20,311 bases of DNA from a virus, in IMG/VR virus record IMGVR_UViG_3300021960_000674, positions 1 to 20,311 of that record, one strand, 5' to 3'. Under the pieces are notes generated by a model that saw only the letters and a list, made by a program, of their open reading frames with translations, did no database searches and was not told the DNA's origin. Below, piece by piece: positions 1 through 9,621 of this stretch. Position 1 is the stretch's first letter; every line of letters starts with the position of its first letter. The position numbers and the translations under genes are program-made.

Positions 1-62
1 GTCTGACGCTGCACGTCAGTACCTCTTCTTAATTTTAGTTTTACGATTTCAACGTCTGGCAT
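1..62 (-). CDS. Partial phage tail fibre / adhesin, N-terminus only
   Basis: Only the first 20 codons lie in the window (ATG at 62-60). They read MPDVEIVKLKLRRGTDVQRQ and the frame is open to the edge. A short start of this kind, with a K/Q-L-(K)-x-R-R-G-T core followed by a Q-R segment, is typical of the N-terminal attachment domain of many phage fibre and side-tail proteins (the Mtd_N-like family), which usually continues into an E-L-x-Y-x-T-D motif that would lie outside the window. The gene starts 12 bases after the stop of the tail-collar gene, in the same direction, and so is the next member of the fibre operon. The leader is A-rich (AATTTAAAAAA) with no Shine-Dalgarno sequence and no TAAATA box. 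The family assignment rests on very few residues. Confidence 0.7.
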   Translation of the reverse strand, partial: MPDVEIVKLKLRRGTDVQRQ

Positions 63-74
63 TTTTTTAAATTG

Positions 75-701
75 TTAAGATGTTCTTTGCCATACATACA
101 ATCCGAATGATGGTGGCATATTATTATGTGGAGTTCCGCTTCCAGTAGAAGCTGAAGTAAATGTATTGACTGTGGCTTGTCCACCATCAGCATCACGTTG
201 CTGGTTATTAGAAACACCCTGTCCGAAAGCACTTCTATCAATACCAGCATTATTACTGAGTTGGTCTAGACCGTGACTATGGGAAGCTAACTCGGCTGTA
301 GTAAGTGGGTGATTATATTTACCAGTAGTGTCATTACCAGCTGGAATTGTTTTAGCTTCAGTACCGTCATTACCAGCCCCTTCTCCAGCTATAAACCGAC
401 CTGTAGCAATTTGTATCCAAGTAGTACCTGTAAATCTCGATCCTGGATTAGTATTATCTTGCGAAAATGTAACAGACCCAACAGGGTATATTGCTTCAGC
501 TATAGCAGTTTTAAAAGCATCACCAAGTGGACCGTCTACATCAATACCTTTACCTGCTTGACCTACCTTAAGAGCACTTTTATTACCAAACCCATCGTAT
601 ACATCTTCTTGTCCAGTAGCTGGTAACGCTGCACCTTTCGCATGCAGTACACCAACGTAAGTATTGCTGATGTTAGTATTAGTTAAGGAAGTACTTGCCA
701 T
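75..701 (-). CDS. Tail collar-domain fibre protein
   Basis: A 208-residue virion protein, probably a short tail fibre or fibre tip. Residues 1-62 form an attachment-like module (ISNTYVGVLHAKG, then VYDGFGNKSALKVG). Residues 71-110 carry the phage tail-collar signature: YPVGSV, an N-T-N-P pair, then TTWIQIATGRFIAG. HSHG at 141-144 matches the His-x-His found in collar domains, and the protein ends in NNMPPSFGLYVWQRT, the usual collar terminus. I chose the ATG at 701 because CATAAATA lies five bases upstream (707-714). An in-frame TTG at 734 would add 11 residues encoded by the promoter itself. The frame is also continuous with the preceding gene through a single UGA at 735-737, so a read-through fusion is possible. 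The domain call is strong; the exact position in the virion is inferred. Confidence 0.88.
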   Translation of the reverse strand: MASTSLTNTNISNTYVGVLHAKGAALPATGQEDVYDGFGNKSALKVGQAGKGIDVDGPLGDAFKTAIAEAIYPVGSVTFSQDNTNPGSRFTGTTWIQIATGRFIAGEGAGNDGTEAKTIPAGNDTTGKYNHPLTTAELASHSHGLDQLSNNAGIDRSAFGQGVSNNQQRDADGGQATVNTFTSASTGSGTPHNNMPPSFGLYVWQRTS

Positions 702-706
702 ATGTA

Positions 707-714
707 TATTTATG
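707..714 (-). promoter_or_regulatory. T4-type late promoter octamer, 5 bases before the ATG
   Basis: CATAAATA on the minus strand, followed by TACAT and then the ATG of the collar gene. It matches the T4 late consensus TATAAATA except at the first base. The spacing places the expected transcription start on the A of the start codon. Confidence 0.7.
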
Positions 715-734
715 TCAATGGCAGTATTAAGCAA

Positions 735-2768
735 TCAAATATTTGTTAAAGCATCTTTATTAAATACAGGTTGTACATCAGCTTCAACATTTACTTGCAC
801 TGTATTCATTATCTTTTGCTGTAAATTAAAAATTAACTCAAAACACCTATTTAATGTACCTGTTAAATTTTCCTCGTTCCCATGCACATATAGATTTTCT
901 ATCTCTTGATTAAGTAATTGCTTAAAGTCAATCTCATAGTTATAATCGTCTAACTCGAGAATATCATTAACAAATTTACCAGTAAATCTACCAATAATGT
1001 TGTTTTTAATAGCAATTGTATCATTGATAACTTTAAACAGCTCAGTATTAACAACAGAATTCTGTATAAAGCTATCTGTATTCAAAGAAAATGCTGCACT
1101 ACCATAATTATTGTAGTTAACATCCTTTATTACTCGTTGATATGCATTTTGAGTAGGTTCATCAAAGAAAAATAGTCTACCAGTAGTTAGCATAATAGCA
1201 CGATCAGAAGAACTCACACCAGGAAAAATAGAGAATGATGTAATTTTGTCATCCAATAGACCGTCAACAGCAGCTGTTGTTGGAATACTAGAAGGAGCAG
1301 CATCAGTCGCTTGATTTACATTTTCAACTTCAATTTCAATACCTAAATTCCATATGAAATCAGCATTAGAATAATCTATATTAATAAAATTCCATCTATT
1401 ATTAATAGTATTAACTTCTACTTCTTTATTTTCAAGAACTTCTTCTAGAGCTATTTCTTCTGTTGTTTCAGTAAAATCGAGTAAATATAAACGCTGTGTT
1501 CTAAACTTACCAATTATTTCAACTGGACGCGTTTTAAATTTTTTGTAAACTGTCTTATCTGTACCAAAATACCAATAATTACTATCCGTACCAGAGAAAG
1601 TTAATGAATTAATAGTTTCATTTAATCCTAATGTATCATTTAAAGTAAACTTCTCACTAAAGCGGTAATTATCACCACTAAATCTATATAAGAATGGGGT
1701 TCTGACAGTAATTTTATTTGTAGTAATATCTCTATAAGTTATAACATAAAGCGAATTAAAGTTAGGATCATATCCCATTGCTCCAAACGTCTCTTTGCTT
1801 AGCTCAACAGAAGTAATTCGTGTTATAAAGTTAAAATCACCATCAAAAATTTTAATATTTCTGTTACCAGAATCAAAAACCGCTAATTCAGAATTGTTAG
1901 CTGCTAAGAAAGTAGGTTTATTAAATTTAGTTTGTCGTGTTGCACCACCGAAACCACCAACTAATTCTATATAGTTTCTTCGAAATCTTAAAGAGCTATC
2001 ATTATTACTATATCCAGCAATATCATATTTTAAAACTACATTATTTCCAGTATCTGATATATATAGGAAATCTTTTGTTGAGGTGATACCTCCTAATTCG
2101 TTAAAAGATAGATCATTATTTTGACTCTCATACCCTGTAGTATCTTCAACTACAGTTAGTGCGGTATTATTCCCAGTTAAGCATAATAAATTAGTTTTAG
2201 TTATTGCAAATAGTGAAAACTCACCACTTAACGGCTCAATATTAGTTTGCGCAGTTGCAGCAACCACATTACCAAATGCACTTAAGTAATTATTGTTTTC
2301 AAACCTACTATTAGCAGAAAAAGCTGGAGTTGAACTATCCGATATACCTATTTCAAACTCGGTTGCAGATACTGATGATACTGATGCGTAGCGTAGGCTA
2401 GTAGCAAAAGGTAGCTTATTTGATGGTATAAACAATTTAGAATATACGTATGTATTATTCTCTCTTAACTTATCTAACTTAAATTTAAATAACTCATAAT
2501 TAAAATTATCATTTAAAGCAAATAAACACTCATTTTGGGTATTGGGTAACTCTAAGTCGAAATCTGCAACTACCCTATCCCTAAAATAACTTGTATAAAA
2601 CTGATCTGTTCTATAAGTACCTTTAGGTGTAAGTGTTTTACCAGTACTCACTTCCTTTGCTAGACCATCAACGGTTTCAGCAAAACCATAGAAATCACTA
2701 CCAGTTAATGTAAACATATCACCGGAGGTGTAAATCTTTTTGTAGCTATAATAATTAGGAATTGCCAT
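735..2768 (-). CDS. NHL-repeat beta-propeller tail protein
   Basis: A 677-residue probable tail fibre or baseplate-periphery protein. NHL-type repeats are visible near residues 235-252 (LYISDTGNNVVLKYDI) and 290-310 (LAVFDSGNRNIKIFDG). These are the D-x-G-N-x-x-(V/I)-x-x-(F/Y)-D motifs of six-bladed propellers that often bind protein or sugar; weaker repeats seem to flank them. The C-terminus (NRCFELIFNLQQKIMNTVQV) looks like a helical trimerisation or docking segment of fibre proteins. The start chosen is ATG at 2768 (MAIPNYYS); a TTG six bases earlier is less likely. It overlaps the end of the 1118-residue gene by 14 bases, implying translational coupling, and no Shine-Dalgarno is visible. 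It stops at UGA, after which the frame runs open into the collar gene. The propeller call is good, the role inferred. Confidence 0.75.
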   Translation of the reverse strand: MAIPNYYSYKKIYTSGDMFTLTGSDFYGFAETVDGLAKEVSTGKTLTPKGTYRTDQFYTSYFRDRVVADFDLELPNTQNECLFALNDNFNYELFKFKLDKLRENNTYVYSKLFIPSNKLPFATSLRYASVSSVSATEFEIGISDSSTPAFSANSRFENNNYLSAFGNVVAATAQTNIEPLSGEFSLFAITKTNLLCLTGNNTALTVVEDTTGYESQNNDLSFNELGGITSTKDFLYISDTGNNVVLKYDIAGYSNNDSSLRFRRNYIELVGGFGGATRQTKFNKPTFLAANNSELAVFDSGNRNIKIFDGDFNFITRITSVELSKETFGAMGYDPNFNSLYVITYRDITTNKITVRTPFLYRFSGDNYRFSEKFTLNDTLGLNETINSLTFSGTDSNYWYFGTDKTVYKKFKTRPVEIIGKFRTQRLYLLDFTETTEEIALEEVLENKEVEVNTINNRWNFINIDYSNADFIWNLGIEIEVENVNQATDAAPSSIPTTAAVDGLLDDKITSFSIFPGVSSSDRAIMLTTGRLFFFDEPTQNAYQRVIKDVNYNNYGSAAFSLNTDSFIQNSVVNTELFKVINDTIAIKNNIIGRFTGKFVNDILELDDYNYEIDFKQLLNQEIENLYVHGNEENLTGTLNRCFELIFNLQQKIMNTVQVNVEADVQPVFNKDALTNI

Positions 2769-5700
2769 GATCAATGAATGTTATGTTATTAATTTTAGTA
2801 CCTACTGGTAAAAACTGCTTAGCTTCTGCTAATATACTAGTTTTAATTTGATCTCTCACAATAGAGTTTGTAAGATTAAGATCTCTTACAACTATATCAA
2901 TTAAGTTAGAAGAATTATTTCTATTAAACTTAAAGAATTGCTGTATCTCAGTTTTTGATGTTCGTTGACCACCTGGTAAAGATAATGTAATATCATCAAT
3001 ATCTTTAGTTGAAAGGTAAATTGCAAATATCTCTTCTGTGCTAATAGCTCTATCGTAAATAAATGGATTACGTACAATCAGATCTTTAGAGTAATAATAT
3101 TTAGGTTGCCTCAAGTATGTAGCAAGATCAAGATTACTCTGGAAACCAGTTGATCCTATAAAGAACTGATCAGAGAAAATATCTTGAATTAAATACTTTC
3201 CTGGTTGAAAGGTTTGATTTTCATATAGATCTCCGTTTATATATAAAGAAGAATTACCTTGTAGACTATCAAGCCTATACGTGAAGTTATAAAATCCTGG
3301 CTCAAAAGAGCTTGGTTGGAAAGATATGGTCTGATTTAGGACATCCTCGGTATCCAGATAATTTCTTAAACTCAATTTAAAATCTATAGATGTATTATTA
3401 TAAATCCGATTAATAGCATTATAATTAGTAAGATTATTTTGACTTGTATTATCACATAGATAAACACCTGATAGAGCTGTAGCTGTTAATGTAGGAAACA
3501 ACCCTTTTGCTAAATACATGTTTTTATCACTTCCTTCAGCAAGAATTACTGGGTATTGATATTGAATACCTTCAATATATTCATTAACCCAATCAATAGA
3601 TGTGAATGCACCACCAGATAATGAAAACGTAGTATCATTAAAAGGTATTGGTATATTAATATCACCTATACTACCAGATAGCAAAAATACAGCGCTAGTG
3701 TTATGTATAAAATATTTATCTGTAGTTAGAGTTACAATAGTATCATTTAAAATATTAAAGTCAACGATTTGGTCATTTGACTTAAGAAACGACTGCGGTC
3801 CAAAATCTATATTATGCTTAACTATAAAATTACTTACTTTGTAAAAGAATGTATTATTGTTTTCCCATTTAGTTTTTGAACCTGGCAACTTATAAACTGT
3901 ATCATTGTAATCTACTACATTATCATACAAACACATCTCATCCTTATAGACATCAAACTCTGTAGAAGAAAGAGCAGATACAGACATAGTGTTAATATTC
4001 ATCCGAGTAGTCTTTTGATCAGAAGATATAAAGTCAATATGATCATGCTCCATATGTGTACCATAGTAATCTAAAATACCTGAACCACATTCAAGCTTAA
4101 TCTTATTACCTTGAGTATTTACTTTATAATATATATTACCAGCAGTTGCAACAATATAATCATCTAATGCACTTCTCTTGAAAACATGTTTAATTTTTGT
4201 TTTAAATTCTACTTTGTTAAGTAATACAAAATCCGTATTGTATATATACAAAGTATAATCTCCAACAACATGTATAAATGGCGTTACTGTCTGATCTTGA
4301 AAAATACCAAATCCTCTGTTAGTATTATTACCAATTAATTCAAAACCATAATTAACCGTAGGATCTAGATACATATCGAAGTTCAAGGTAAATGATTTAG
4401 AGTCATTAATTGCATCTTGAACATTAAAACTGGTATAGTTACTACCATTAAAAGTTAATTCCTTACCGGTGTAATCTACACAAATATTTTCTGATTCACC
4501 TCTTACAATTTTAGATGTGATATAGCTATCATACGATGATATTAAAGGAGCAGACGAATCGATAATTTCTGTAATATCCGCGCCACCGATACGTTGATAT
4601 TTAATATCGATATTAGGTTCAATAGCCGCATCACTCTTTTTATCGAAAAACTTTTCTCTCGCTAGAACAGCATCTGCAACAGATAAATCAACACCATCAA
4701 CACTATCATTTAACGCGGGTGCATATCGAGCTGAACTTGAAAGAGCTGCTGTTTTTGTAATTTTATCAGGGTAGTAGTATCTATCAACCCAGATACCAGT
4801 TTCTTCTAATGAACTACCAGATAACCAAGTACATAAATACCTACCATTATCATATTGAGTAGAATTTTGCCGTTTAATAAAAATCTTATCTGAAAGCTGT
4901 GGCGTCGGTCCAGCAAAAGCGCCATTATTTACAAATGTAGAATCATTTATATTTAATTTAGTATAAGGGTAAGTTGAAGATGGTGCTTGGAAGTAAGTAT
5001 CCGTACCATTAGTAATAAATACATCTTTATTGTAAAAGGTGTAATTTAGTATAGGATTTGTTAATCCTCCTTCCTGATCATTACCTAGATAGAGGTTGTT
5101 ATAATCTCGATTTTCATAGCCAGGTAATCCATAAGGAGTATCAATTAAATTACTACCACGCTTAATAAAGTTAAATTCAGATCTACTAGTGTCGAGAGCA
5201 AAGTAGTTAATAGGCATCTTATCACTAGATATTGTATTATAGTTAGTGATAAACATATACTGACCATTATCATCAAATGAACTCCGTTGTGTATTAAGAG
5301 TTAAATTAGATGCATTTTTTGAGCTATATGAAATAAAGCTATTATTAAGAAACTGCTTGTTAGTATCGAGGTTATAATCAATATTAATTAAATTATTAAA
5401 ATCTCTATTTAAACCAGAAGGTTGTAGAGGGGCCATAATAGGTACTATACCGGTAGGTATAGAGCTTAACGTAAAGATGGTAAGGGTTGTACCAATAGTT
5501 TTAAATAACTGTAAGTAACCATCATCGTCTAAATTATATCGGAAAACATCATTTCGCTCTTGCGTTATTTCCTTGTAGTTATCAGTATTTTGATAGAAAA
5601 CAAACTCTCCACCTGATAGGGACACACCTGAATAATTAAGGTAAAAATCAAATATACCGTTATTATGTTTAATTCTTAATAAATTATTATTAAGTGCTTC

Positions 5701-6111
5701 TATTTCGAAAAAGTAATTATTACTAAATGAATTTGCTGCATTTAAAGGACGTACGCCAAGAGGCTTTTGTTGGTTGGTCGCGACCTCACCATCAGAGTTA
5801 AAAATATATAGATATTGGTCTAGTTCTCCTAAAGCTCGTTGAAATCCTAATTTAGTAACAAATGATGTACTCTCATCTCCAGCTATACTAGATAATTGCA
5901 AAAAATCAGAAAGCTTACTTTTGTTAGTAATATGAAAGGATGTATAGTTATTAATTTTACTATCTTTCGCACCTGATAGCGCGGTAATATTATTTACCTG
6001 AAATCCTTGCTCTAAAACACTATCATACTGATCTAGTGTGACAAATCTATCGTCATATTCCCCTGTTGGGAAAGAGATTGAACTAACAGATTTTGTATAT
6101 GAAGAACTCAT
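2755..6111 (-). CDS. Giant tail/adhesin protein with concanavalin-like (LamG) segments
   Basis: A 1118-residue protein rich in Asn, Ser, Tyr and Asp, without signal peptide or membrane segments, as expected of a virion fibre. Around residues 550-690 a LamG/concanavalin-like jellyroll is suggested (ELTFNGSNYTSF, then SFTLNFDMYLDP). A second, clearer one spans about 924-1035: SSLYINGDLYENQ, then the typical terminal motif NPFIYDRAISTEEIFAIY. Such jellyrolls commonly bind glycans. The last 60 residues (IKTSILAEAKQFLPVGTKIN) look like a docking domain. ATTAAATA sits six bases before the ATG at 6111. It precedes the propeller gene and follows the small PKD-like gene. A host-glycan-binding adhesin is the best inference; the family of the N-terminal half is unknown to me. 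Confidence 0.7.
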   Translation of the reverse strand: MSSSYTKSVSSISFPTGEYDDRFVTLDQYDSVLEQGFQVNNITALSGAKDSKINNYTSFHITNKSKLSDFLQLSSIAGDESTSFVTKLGFQRALGELDQYLYIFNSDGEVATNQQKPLGVRPLNAANSFSNNYFFEIEALNNNLLRIKHNNGIFDFYLNYSGVSLSGGEFVFYQNTDNYKEITQERNDVFRYNLDDDGYLQLFKTIGTTLTIFTLSSIPTGIVPIMAPLQPSGLNRDFNNLINIDYNLDTNKQFLNNSFISYSSKNASNLTLNTQRSSFDDNGQYMFITNYNTISSDKMPINYFALDTSRSEFNFIKRGSNLIDTPYGLPGYENRDYNNLYLGNDQEGGLTNPILNYTFYNKDVFITNGTDTYFQAPSSTYPYTKLNINDSTFVNNGAFAGPTPQLSDKIFIKRQNSTQYDNGRYLCTWLSGSSLEETGIWVDRYYYPDKITKTAALSSSARYAPALNDSVDGVDLSVADAVLAREKFFDKKSDAAIEPNIDIKYQRIGGADITEIIDSSAPLISSYDSYITSKIVRGESENICVDYTGKELTFNGSNYTSFNVQDAINDSKSFTLNFDMYLDPTVNYGFELIGNNTNRGFGIFQDQTVTPFIHVVGDYTLYIYNTDFVLLNKVEFKTKIKHVFKRSALDDYIVATAGNIYYKVNTQGNKIKLECGSGILDYYGTHMEHDHIDFISSDQKTTRMNINTMSVSALSSTEFDVYKDEMCLYDNVVDYNDTVYKLPGSKTKWENNNTFFYKVSNFIVKHNIDFGPQSFLKSNDQIVDFNILNDTIVTLTTDKYFIHNTSAVFLLSGSIGDINIPIPFNDTTFSLSGGAFTSIDWVNEYIEGIQYQYPVILAEGSDKNMYLAKGLFPTLTATALSGVYLCDNTSQNNLTNYNAINRIYNNTSIDFKLSLRNYLDTEDVLNQTISFQPSSFEPGFYNFTYRLDSLQGNSSLYINGDLYENQTFQPGKYLIQDIFSDQFFIGSTGFQSNLDLATYLRQPKYYYSKDLIVRNPFIYDRAISTEEIFAIYLSTKDIDDITLSLPGGQRTSKTEIQQFFKFNRNNSSNLIDIVVRDLNLTNSIVRDQIKTSILAEAKQFLPVGTKINNITFIDHGNS

Positions 6112-6117
6112 TATACT

Positions 6118-6125
6118 TATTTAAT
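6118..6125 (-). promoter_or_regulatory. Late promoter-like ATTAAATA, 6 bases before the ATG
   Basis: ATTAAATA on the minus strand, followed by AGTATA and the ATG of the 1118-residue gene. It lies in the 34-base gap after the preceding stop codon. The last six bases (TAAATA) match the core of the T4 late consensus; the first two differ. Confidence 0.55.
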
Positions 6126-6145
6126 CTGGAAGCTAGTTGTTGCAA

Positions 6146-6685
6146 TCAATCTTTATCGAAGAATGTAGTATAGGTTCTCCTATTAAATCTAGATTGTAGG
6201 TTAGCAATAGTATTTGATGCAGATGTGCCGATCATTTGAGTATTAAGGATACCAAGTTTTTCAATACTATCATAGTATGATTCTTTCAATAACCTAATTG
6301 GTTGAAAGATATTAGCAAAAAAGCCATCATTGAAATATATAAGAAATTGAACACTCAGACTTGTTACTTGCGTGCTTAGAGTAGGGGTATATGTATGCTC
6401 ATATTCTTCTAGAACACTACCACCAATTTTACCATATAGTACTTCGTTTAAAATAGATTGCTCTCTATAATCATAAACAACATCTCTTTGATAGTACTCG
6501 ATATTACTATTATCACCCCAGTTAATATCTAATGTAAGAGCTTTGCTCTTAGATTCATCAATACCTGTAAGTACAAACATTATAGACGGCGCGCCTTTAA
6601 AAGTAACTTCTTCTAAAGTTGCAGATATAGATGACTGAAGCGCTGTCCCACTTAAAGCAGGTAATTTAATAAAAATATTTGACAT
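6146..6685 (-). CDS. Small PKD-like tail-associated protein
   Basis: A 179-residue protein that I cannot assign to a named family. Residues 54-60 (DINWGDNS) and 95-101 (YEHTYTP) recall the W-G-D-G and H-x-Y positions of PKD/immunoglobulin-like domains, with an insertion between them, so a degenerate PKD fold is plausible. The C-terminal 50 residues are more helical and end in RFNRRTYTTFFDKD. Its ATG overlaps the stop of the 975-residue gene (TAATG), so it is probably translated by re-initiation. It ends in UGA, one of three frame-ending UGAs in the window; reading through would add 20 codons that overlap the next gene's start in another frame, so this looks like an ordinary stop. Its position suggests a connector or chaperone-like part of the baseplate periphery. 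Confidence 0.6.
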   Translation of the reverse strand: MSNIFIKLPALSGTALQSSISATLEEVTFKGAPSIMFVLTGIDESKSKALTLDINWGDNSNIEYYQRDVVYDYREQSILNEVLYGKIGGSVLEEYEHTYTPTLSTQVTSLSVQFLIYFNDGFFANIFQPIRLLKESYYDSIEKLGILNTQMIGTSASNTIANLQSRFNRRTYTTFFDKD

Positions 6686-9612
6686 TAGATTGTAACAGTA
6701 AAGTTGTTAGTATTGCGTGTGAATGCTCCGGAGTTAGCTGATATAGAGCCAAACATCGAACTTAATCCAAATGTGGTTGATCTTAATATATCATCATTAT
6801 CTTCATATTTGTAAATACTCTGTAATGTTAGATCATTATCAACCTGCTTAAACGATACATCGATAAAATGTGACATATCATTAAGATCATTTACAATATA
6901 AGTTAACTTAAATATATCATTTTTCTTATTATATGCTATTTTCGGTGTATGAACTTCTTCAATTGTATAGTTTCTCAAGGCACTTAAACCTAAGCTCAAA
7001 GCTGCGGTATTAACGTTAAATACACTTAAAGTAGTAGATGCTGTATCGGCAGGATAAACTCTATTTACCTTGTTATCTAGTATAGAGTATTCATAAATCT
7101 CCGGGTAAACTGTAAGATTGTTTTTAGGTGAAGCTTCACAGCTATTAACTCCAATAGTTTGAAATCTAGCAAAGTATACCTTACCAGTACTCTCTACGTA
7201 GAACCTATTTGAGAACGTTTCTGCACCTACAGAGCTACTTACACTATATAATGTGTTAACTGTACTCGGCTTATTAAATTTAGAATCTTTATACTCAATC
7301 TTATCTATTAAAAGATTAGATTTAGTTTCTAAGAAAATAGTATTTTGTATAATATCAAAATCTAGTAAAGATAGATTTATATCTGTTTGAACACTTGTTG
7401 AATACTTTTGAAGTATGTTTGAAAGTGCAGTAGAGAGTGGTTGAGAATCAGAATAAGAACCATTCTTTACATATAATCTACCATCCAAAGCTTTACGCTC
7501 TTCAGTCGTAAGAGTTAGATCTTGAGAAGATAATGTTGATAATACAGTAGCACCACGAGGATCAGGGTTATCTAGATATCGATAATTATCTGAATAAATA
7601 AAATCATTAGGTAGATTTACCTCATCTGTAAAGAATCCCCCATCGTAATTAGTATAAGGGTCACCCGCTGATAGGTAATATCGGATATCTTGCGTAAAGT
7701 CAATTTCAACATCTCCTGTAGCAAGAAGAAAATCTGCTTCAGTTGTAATATCAGATAGCGGAGTCTGATCAGTAGTTAAGACAACCTCTTCAGGAAAGGT
7801 ACCTTCTGCAAGAACTGTGTAATAGTAATTTAGTGGTGAAGGAAAATCTGGACCTATTCCAGATATTGGATTAGGTAACTCACTACCATCAAAAAAGGTA
7901 AATGCCCCACCATCACGCCAGAACGGCTTGAGATTTCTAGTCTTCTTAATAAGATTTTGATAAGGTGAAAATTCTCTAAAATATAACGTTAAAAAGGTGT
8001 TTAACCCCTGGTATCCGTTTGTATTAGCTGTTAATCCAGACCTAATAGTATCACCATTTACACTAGCCGTACTATAGTTAAAATTATAACCTTCATTTAT
8101 ATCCCAAAAAGTATGACCATCTAATAATAAGTTTTTAATATAGTCTTGATCTGTAATTCTTGGTTGTAGTGGTGTATACTTAAGTAAAGCATATTCATTA
8201 CCAAAAATATCTGTTTGATATTTATCAATAACTCCTTGATCAAACAGATCTGTAAAGTTTAGCTTATAACTAATATCATTTAACTCTTTTAATTGAGTGC
8301 TATTACGTTCTTTTGTAGTATATGGCTCAAAAGTAGTAACTTTATTTGTAATTTTTGGATCACCAGAAGCTATACCACTAGAAACGTTTCTTACATTATC
8401 ACGGTAATCAAACTTATAGTATACCGGGTAACTACTAACCGGGTTAACTGATACATTACCATACTTATTTGGATCTGGAAAAATAACAAATTCGTTACTT
8501 AAAGCGGAAAGATTAATTGAATACGTGTAAGTTTCAGCTTGTAACTTAAATAAACCTATATTATCTGGTTTAAAGTTTAACCCTATATCTCTCAATAATC
8601 TAACGTCATTTGACTCAACTTGTGCTGCATCTGCACCTAGTAAGTTTAATGCATTTGAAGTTGGATTATCAGCAGCAATTAATAATCCAGATGTAGGTGG
8701 GGTAGTGGTAGTATCTATATAGTAGATATCTGTACCTAAATACTTCTTAATTAATGACCGCTTAAGACTATATACTTCTGCTAAACTAAGACCACCAGTT
8801 TTATATGCATTAGTTGCTTGAACAAGCTCATTATCTGGATTACATATAGCATCAAACTCCTCTGGTGTAACAGCCGGTGGATTAATTTTAAAGGTTCTAA
8901 TAGCACCGATAAAGTTTTTTTGACCAGTAATAGCTTCGATTGCTAAAGGATCTAAATAATATTTTGTATCTATATTATTAATATTATTGGCTTCACCACC
9001 GGATGGTAAATCAAAATAATCACCATATACGTCAACAAATTCTTCTATCTCTATACCCAGTCCACTTACTGAAGCAGCAATAGTAGCAGTTTCTACTTCT
9101 TTTGAATCCTCCGCTGTAAATATAAAATTATAAATATTATCGAAAATTGCTTTTTCAACACCTGTAGTGCTTCCTTTAAGCTTATTTCTATCAATAACAT
9201 ACTTACCTTCATCTCTCTTCTTCTTGTAAAAGAGTGCAATATCTTTTAACCTGTTGGCAAAAAATGGTATAGCAATATCAAGATCGGAGGAATTATTGAA
9301 GTCTATATTTTCAAGAAATCTTTTCTCACTCTCTGTTGTATAGCTAATAACAATCTCTTTAATAAATTGTTGATAGTAATCTTTAAATTGTGTTTTTTGC
9401 TCTTGAGCAGATATATCTTGAAGCGAGTACCAGTTTTGAAGATAGGAGCTATAAAAAGAGCTATATTCTTCTGGTGAATAATCTGCTTGAGTATAATTTA
9501 TAAAGTCTAGAAAGGAGAACGGGGCAACATTATCTCTATAATCATCATTCTCAATCTTTGAGTTTGTGATAGAGTAGTTAACTACAACTGTTCTGAGTGA
9601 TTGGTTAGACAT
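6685..9612 (-). CDS. Large baseplate/tail structural protein, unrecognised family
   Basis: A 975-residue protein. The first 250 residues are mostly helical, with many Tyr and acidic residues, and contain a compact block (IAIPFFANRLKDIALFYKKK) that I associate, from memory only, with large structural proteins of marine T4-like phages. The rest is beta-rich and Asn/Ser/Tyr-rich, without repeats or membrane segments. It occupies the slot where T4 carries gp7-gp8 after gp6, but I see no convincing resemblance to either. CCTAAATA lies nine bases before the ATG at 9612 and overlaps the TAA of the preceding gene; there is no Shine-Dalgarno. It shares one base with the next gene (TAATG), so the two are coupled. 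Virion structural role is inferred from context; the molecular function is unknown. Confidence 0.65.
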   Translation of the reverse strand: MSNQSLRTVVVNYSITNSKIENDDYRDNVAPFSFLDFINYTQADYSPEEYSSFYSSYLQNWYSLQDISAQEQKTQFKDYYQQFIKEIVISYTTESEKRFLENIDFNNSSDLDIAIPFFANRLKDIALFYKKKRDEGKYVIDRNKLKGSTTGVEKAIFDNIYNFIFTAEDSKEVETATIAASVSGLGIEIEEFVDVYGDYFDLPSGGEANNINNIDTKYYLDPLAIEAITGQKNFIGAIRTFKINPPAVTPEEFDAICNPDNELVQATNAYKTGGLSLAEVYSLKRSLIKKYLGTDIYYIDTTTTPPTSGLLIAADNPTSNALNLLGADAAQVESNDVRLLRDIGLNFKPDNIGLFKLQAETYTYSINLSALSNEFVIFPDPNKYGNVSVNPVSSYPVYYKFDYRDNVRNVSSGIASGDPKITNKVTTFEPYTTKERNSTQLKELNDISYKLNFTDLFDQGVIDKYQTDIFGNEYALLKYTPLQPRITDQDYIKNLLLDGHTFWDINEGYNFNYSTASVNGDTIRSGLTANTNGYQGLNTFLTLYFREFSPYQNLIKKTRNLKPFWRDGGAFTFFDGSELPNPISGIGPDFPSPLNYYYTVLAEGTFPEEVVLTTDQTPLSDITTEADFLLATGDVEIDFTQDIRYYLSAGDPYTNYDGGFFTDEVNLPNDFIYSDNYRYLDNPDPRGATVLSTLSSQDLTLTTEERKALDGRLYVKNGSYSDSQPLSTALSNILQKYSTSVQTDINLSLLDFDIIQNTIFLETKSNLLIDKIEYKDSKFNKPSTVNTLYSVSSSVGAETFSNRFYVESTGKVYFARFQTIGVNSCEASPKNNLTVYPEIYEYSILDNKVNRVYPADTASTTLSVFNVNTAALSLGLSALRNYTIEEVHTPKIAYNKKNDIFKLTYIVNDLNDMSHFIDVSFKQVDNDLTLQSIYKYEDNDDILRSTTFGLSSMFGSISANSGAFTRNTNNFTVTI

Positions 9613-9621
9613 CGATATAAT

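Noticed and set aside
3-19. Inverted repeat CTGACG...CGTCAG with a 5-base loop
   Set aside because: It lies inside the first codons of the partial fibre gene, with no T run; a six-base stem is easily explained by chance.
309-626. Plus-strand open frames opposite the collar and propeller genes (also 664-909, 3602-3844, 13448-13651)
   Set aside because: They lie antisense to well-supported genes, have Ser/Cys/Ile-rich low-quality compositions, and lack promoters or coupling.
6146-6148. UGA read-through at the end of the 179-residue gene
   Set aside because: The extension is only 20 codons and overlaps the start of the next gene and its TAAATA box in another frame, so an ordinary stop is simpler.
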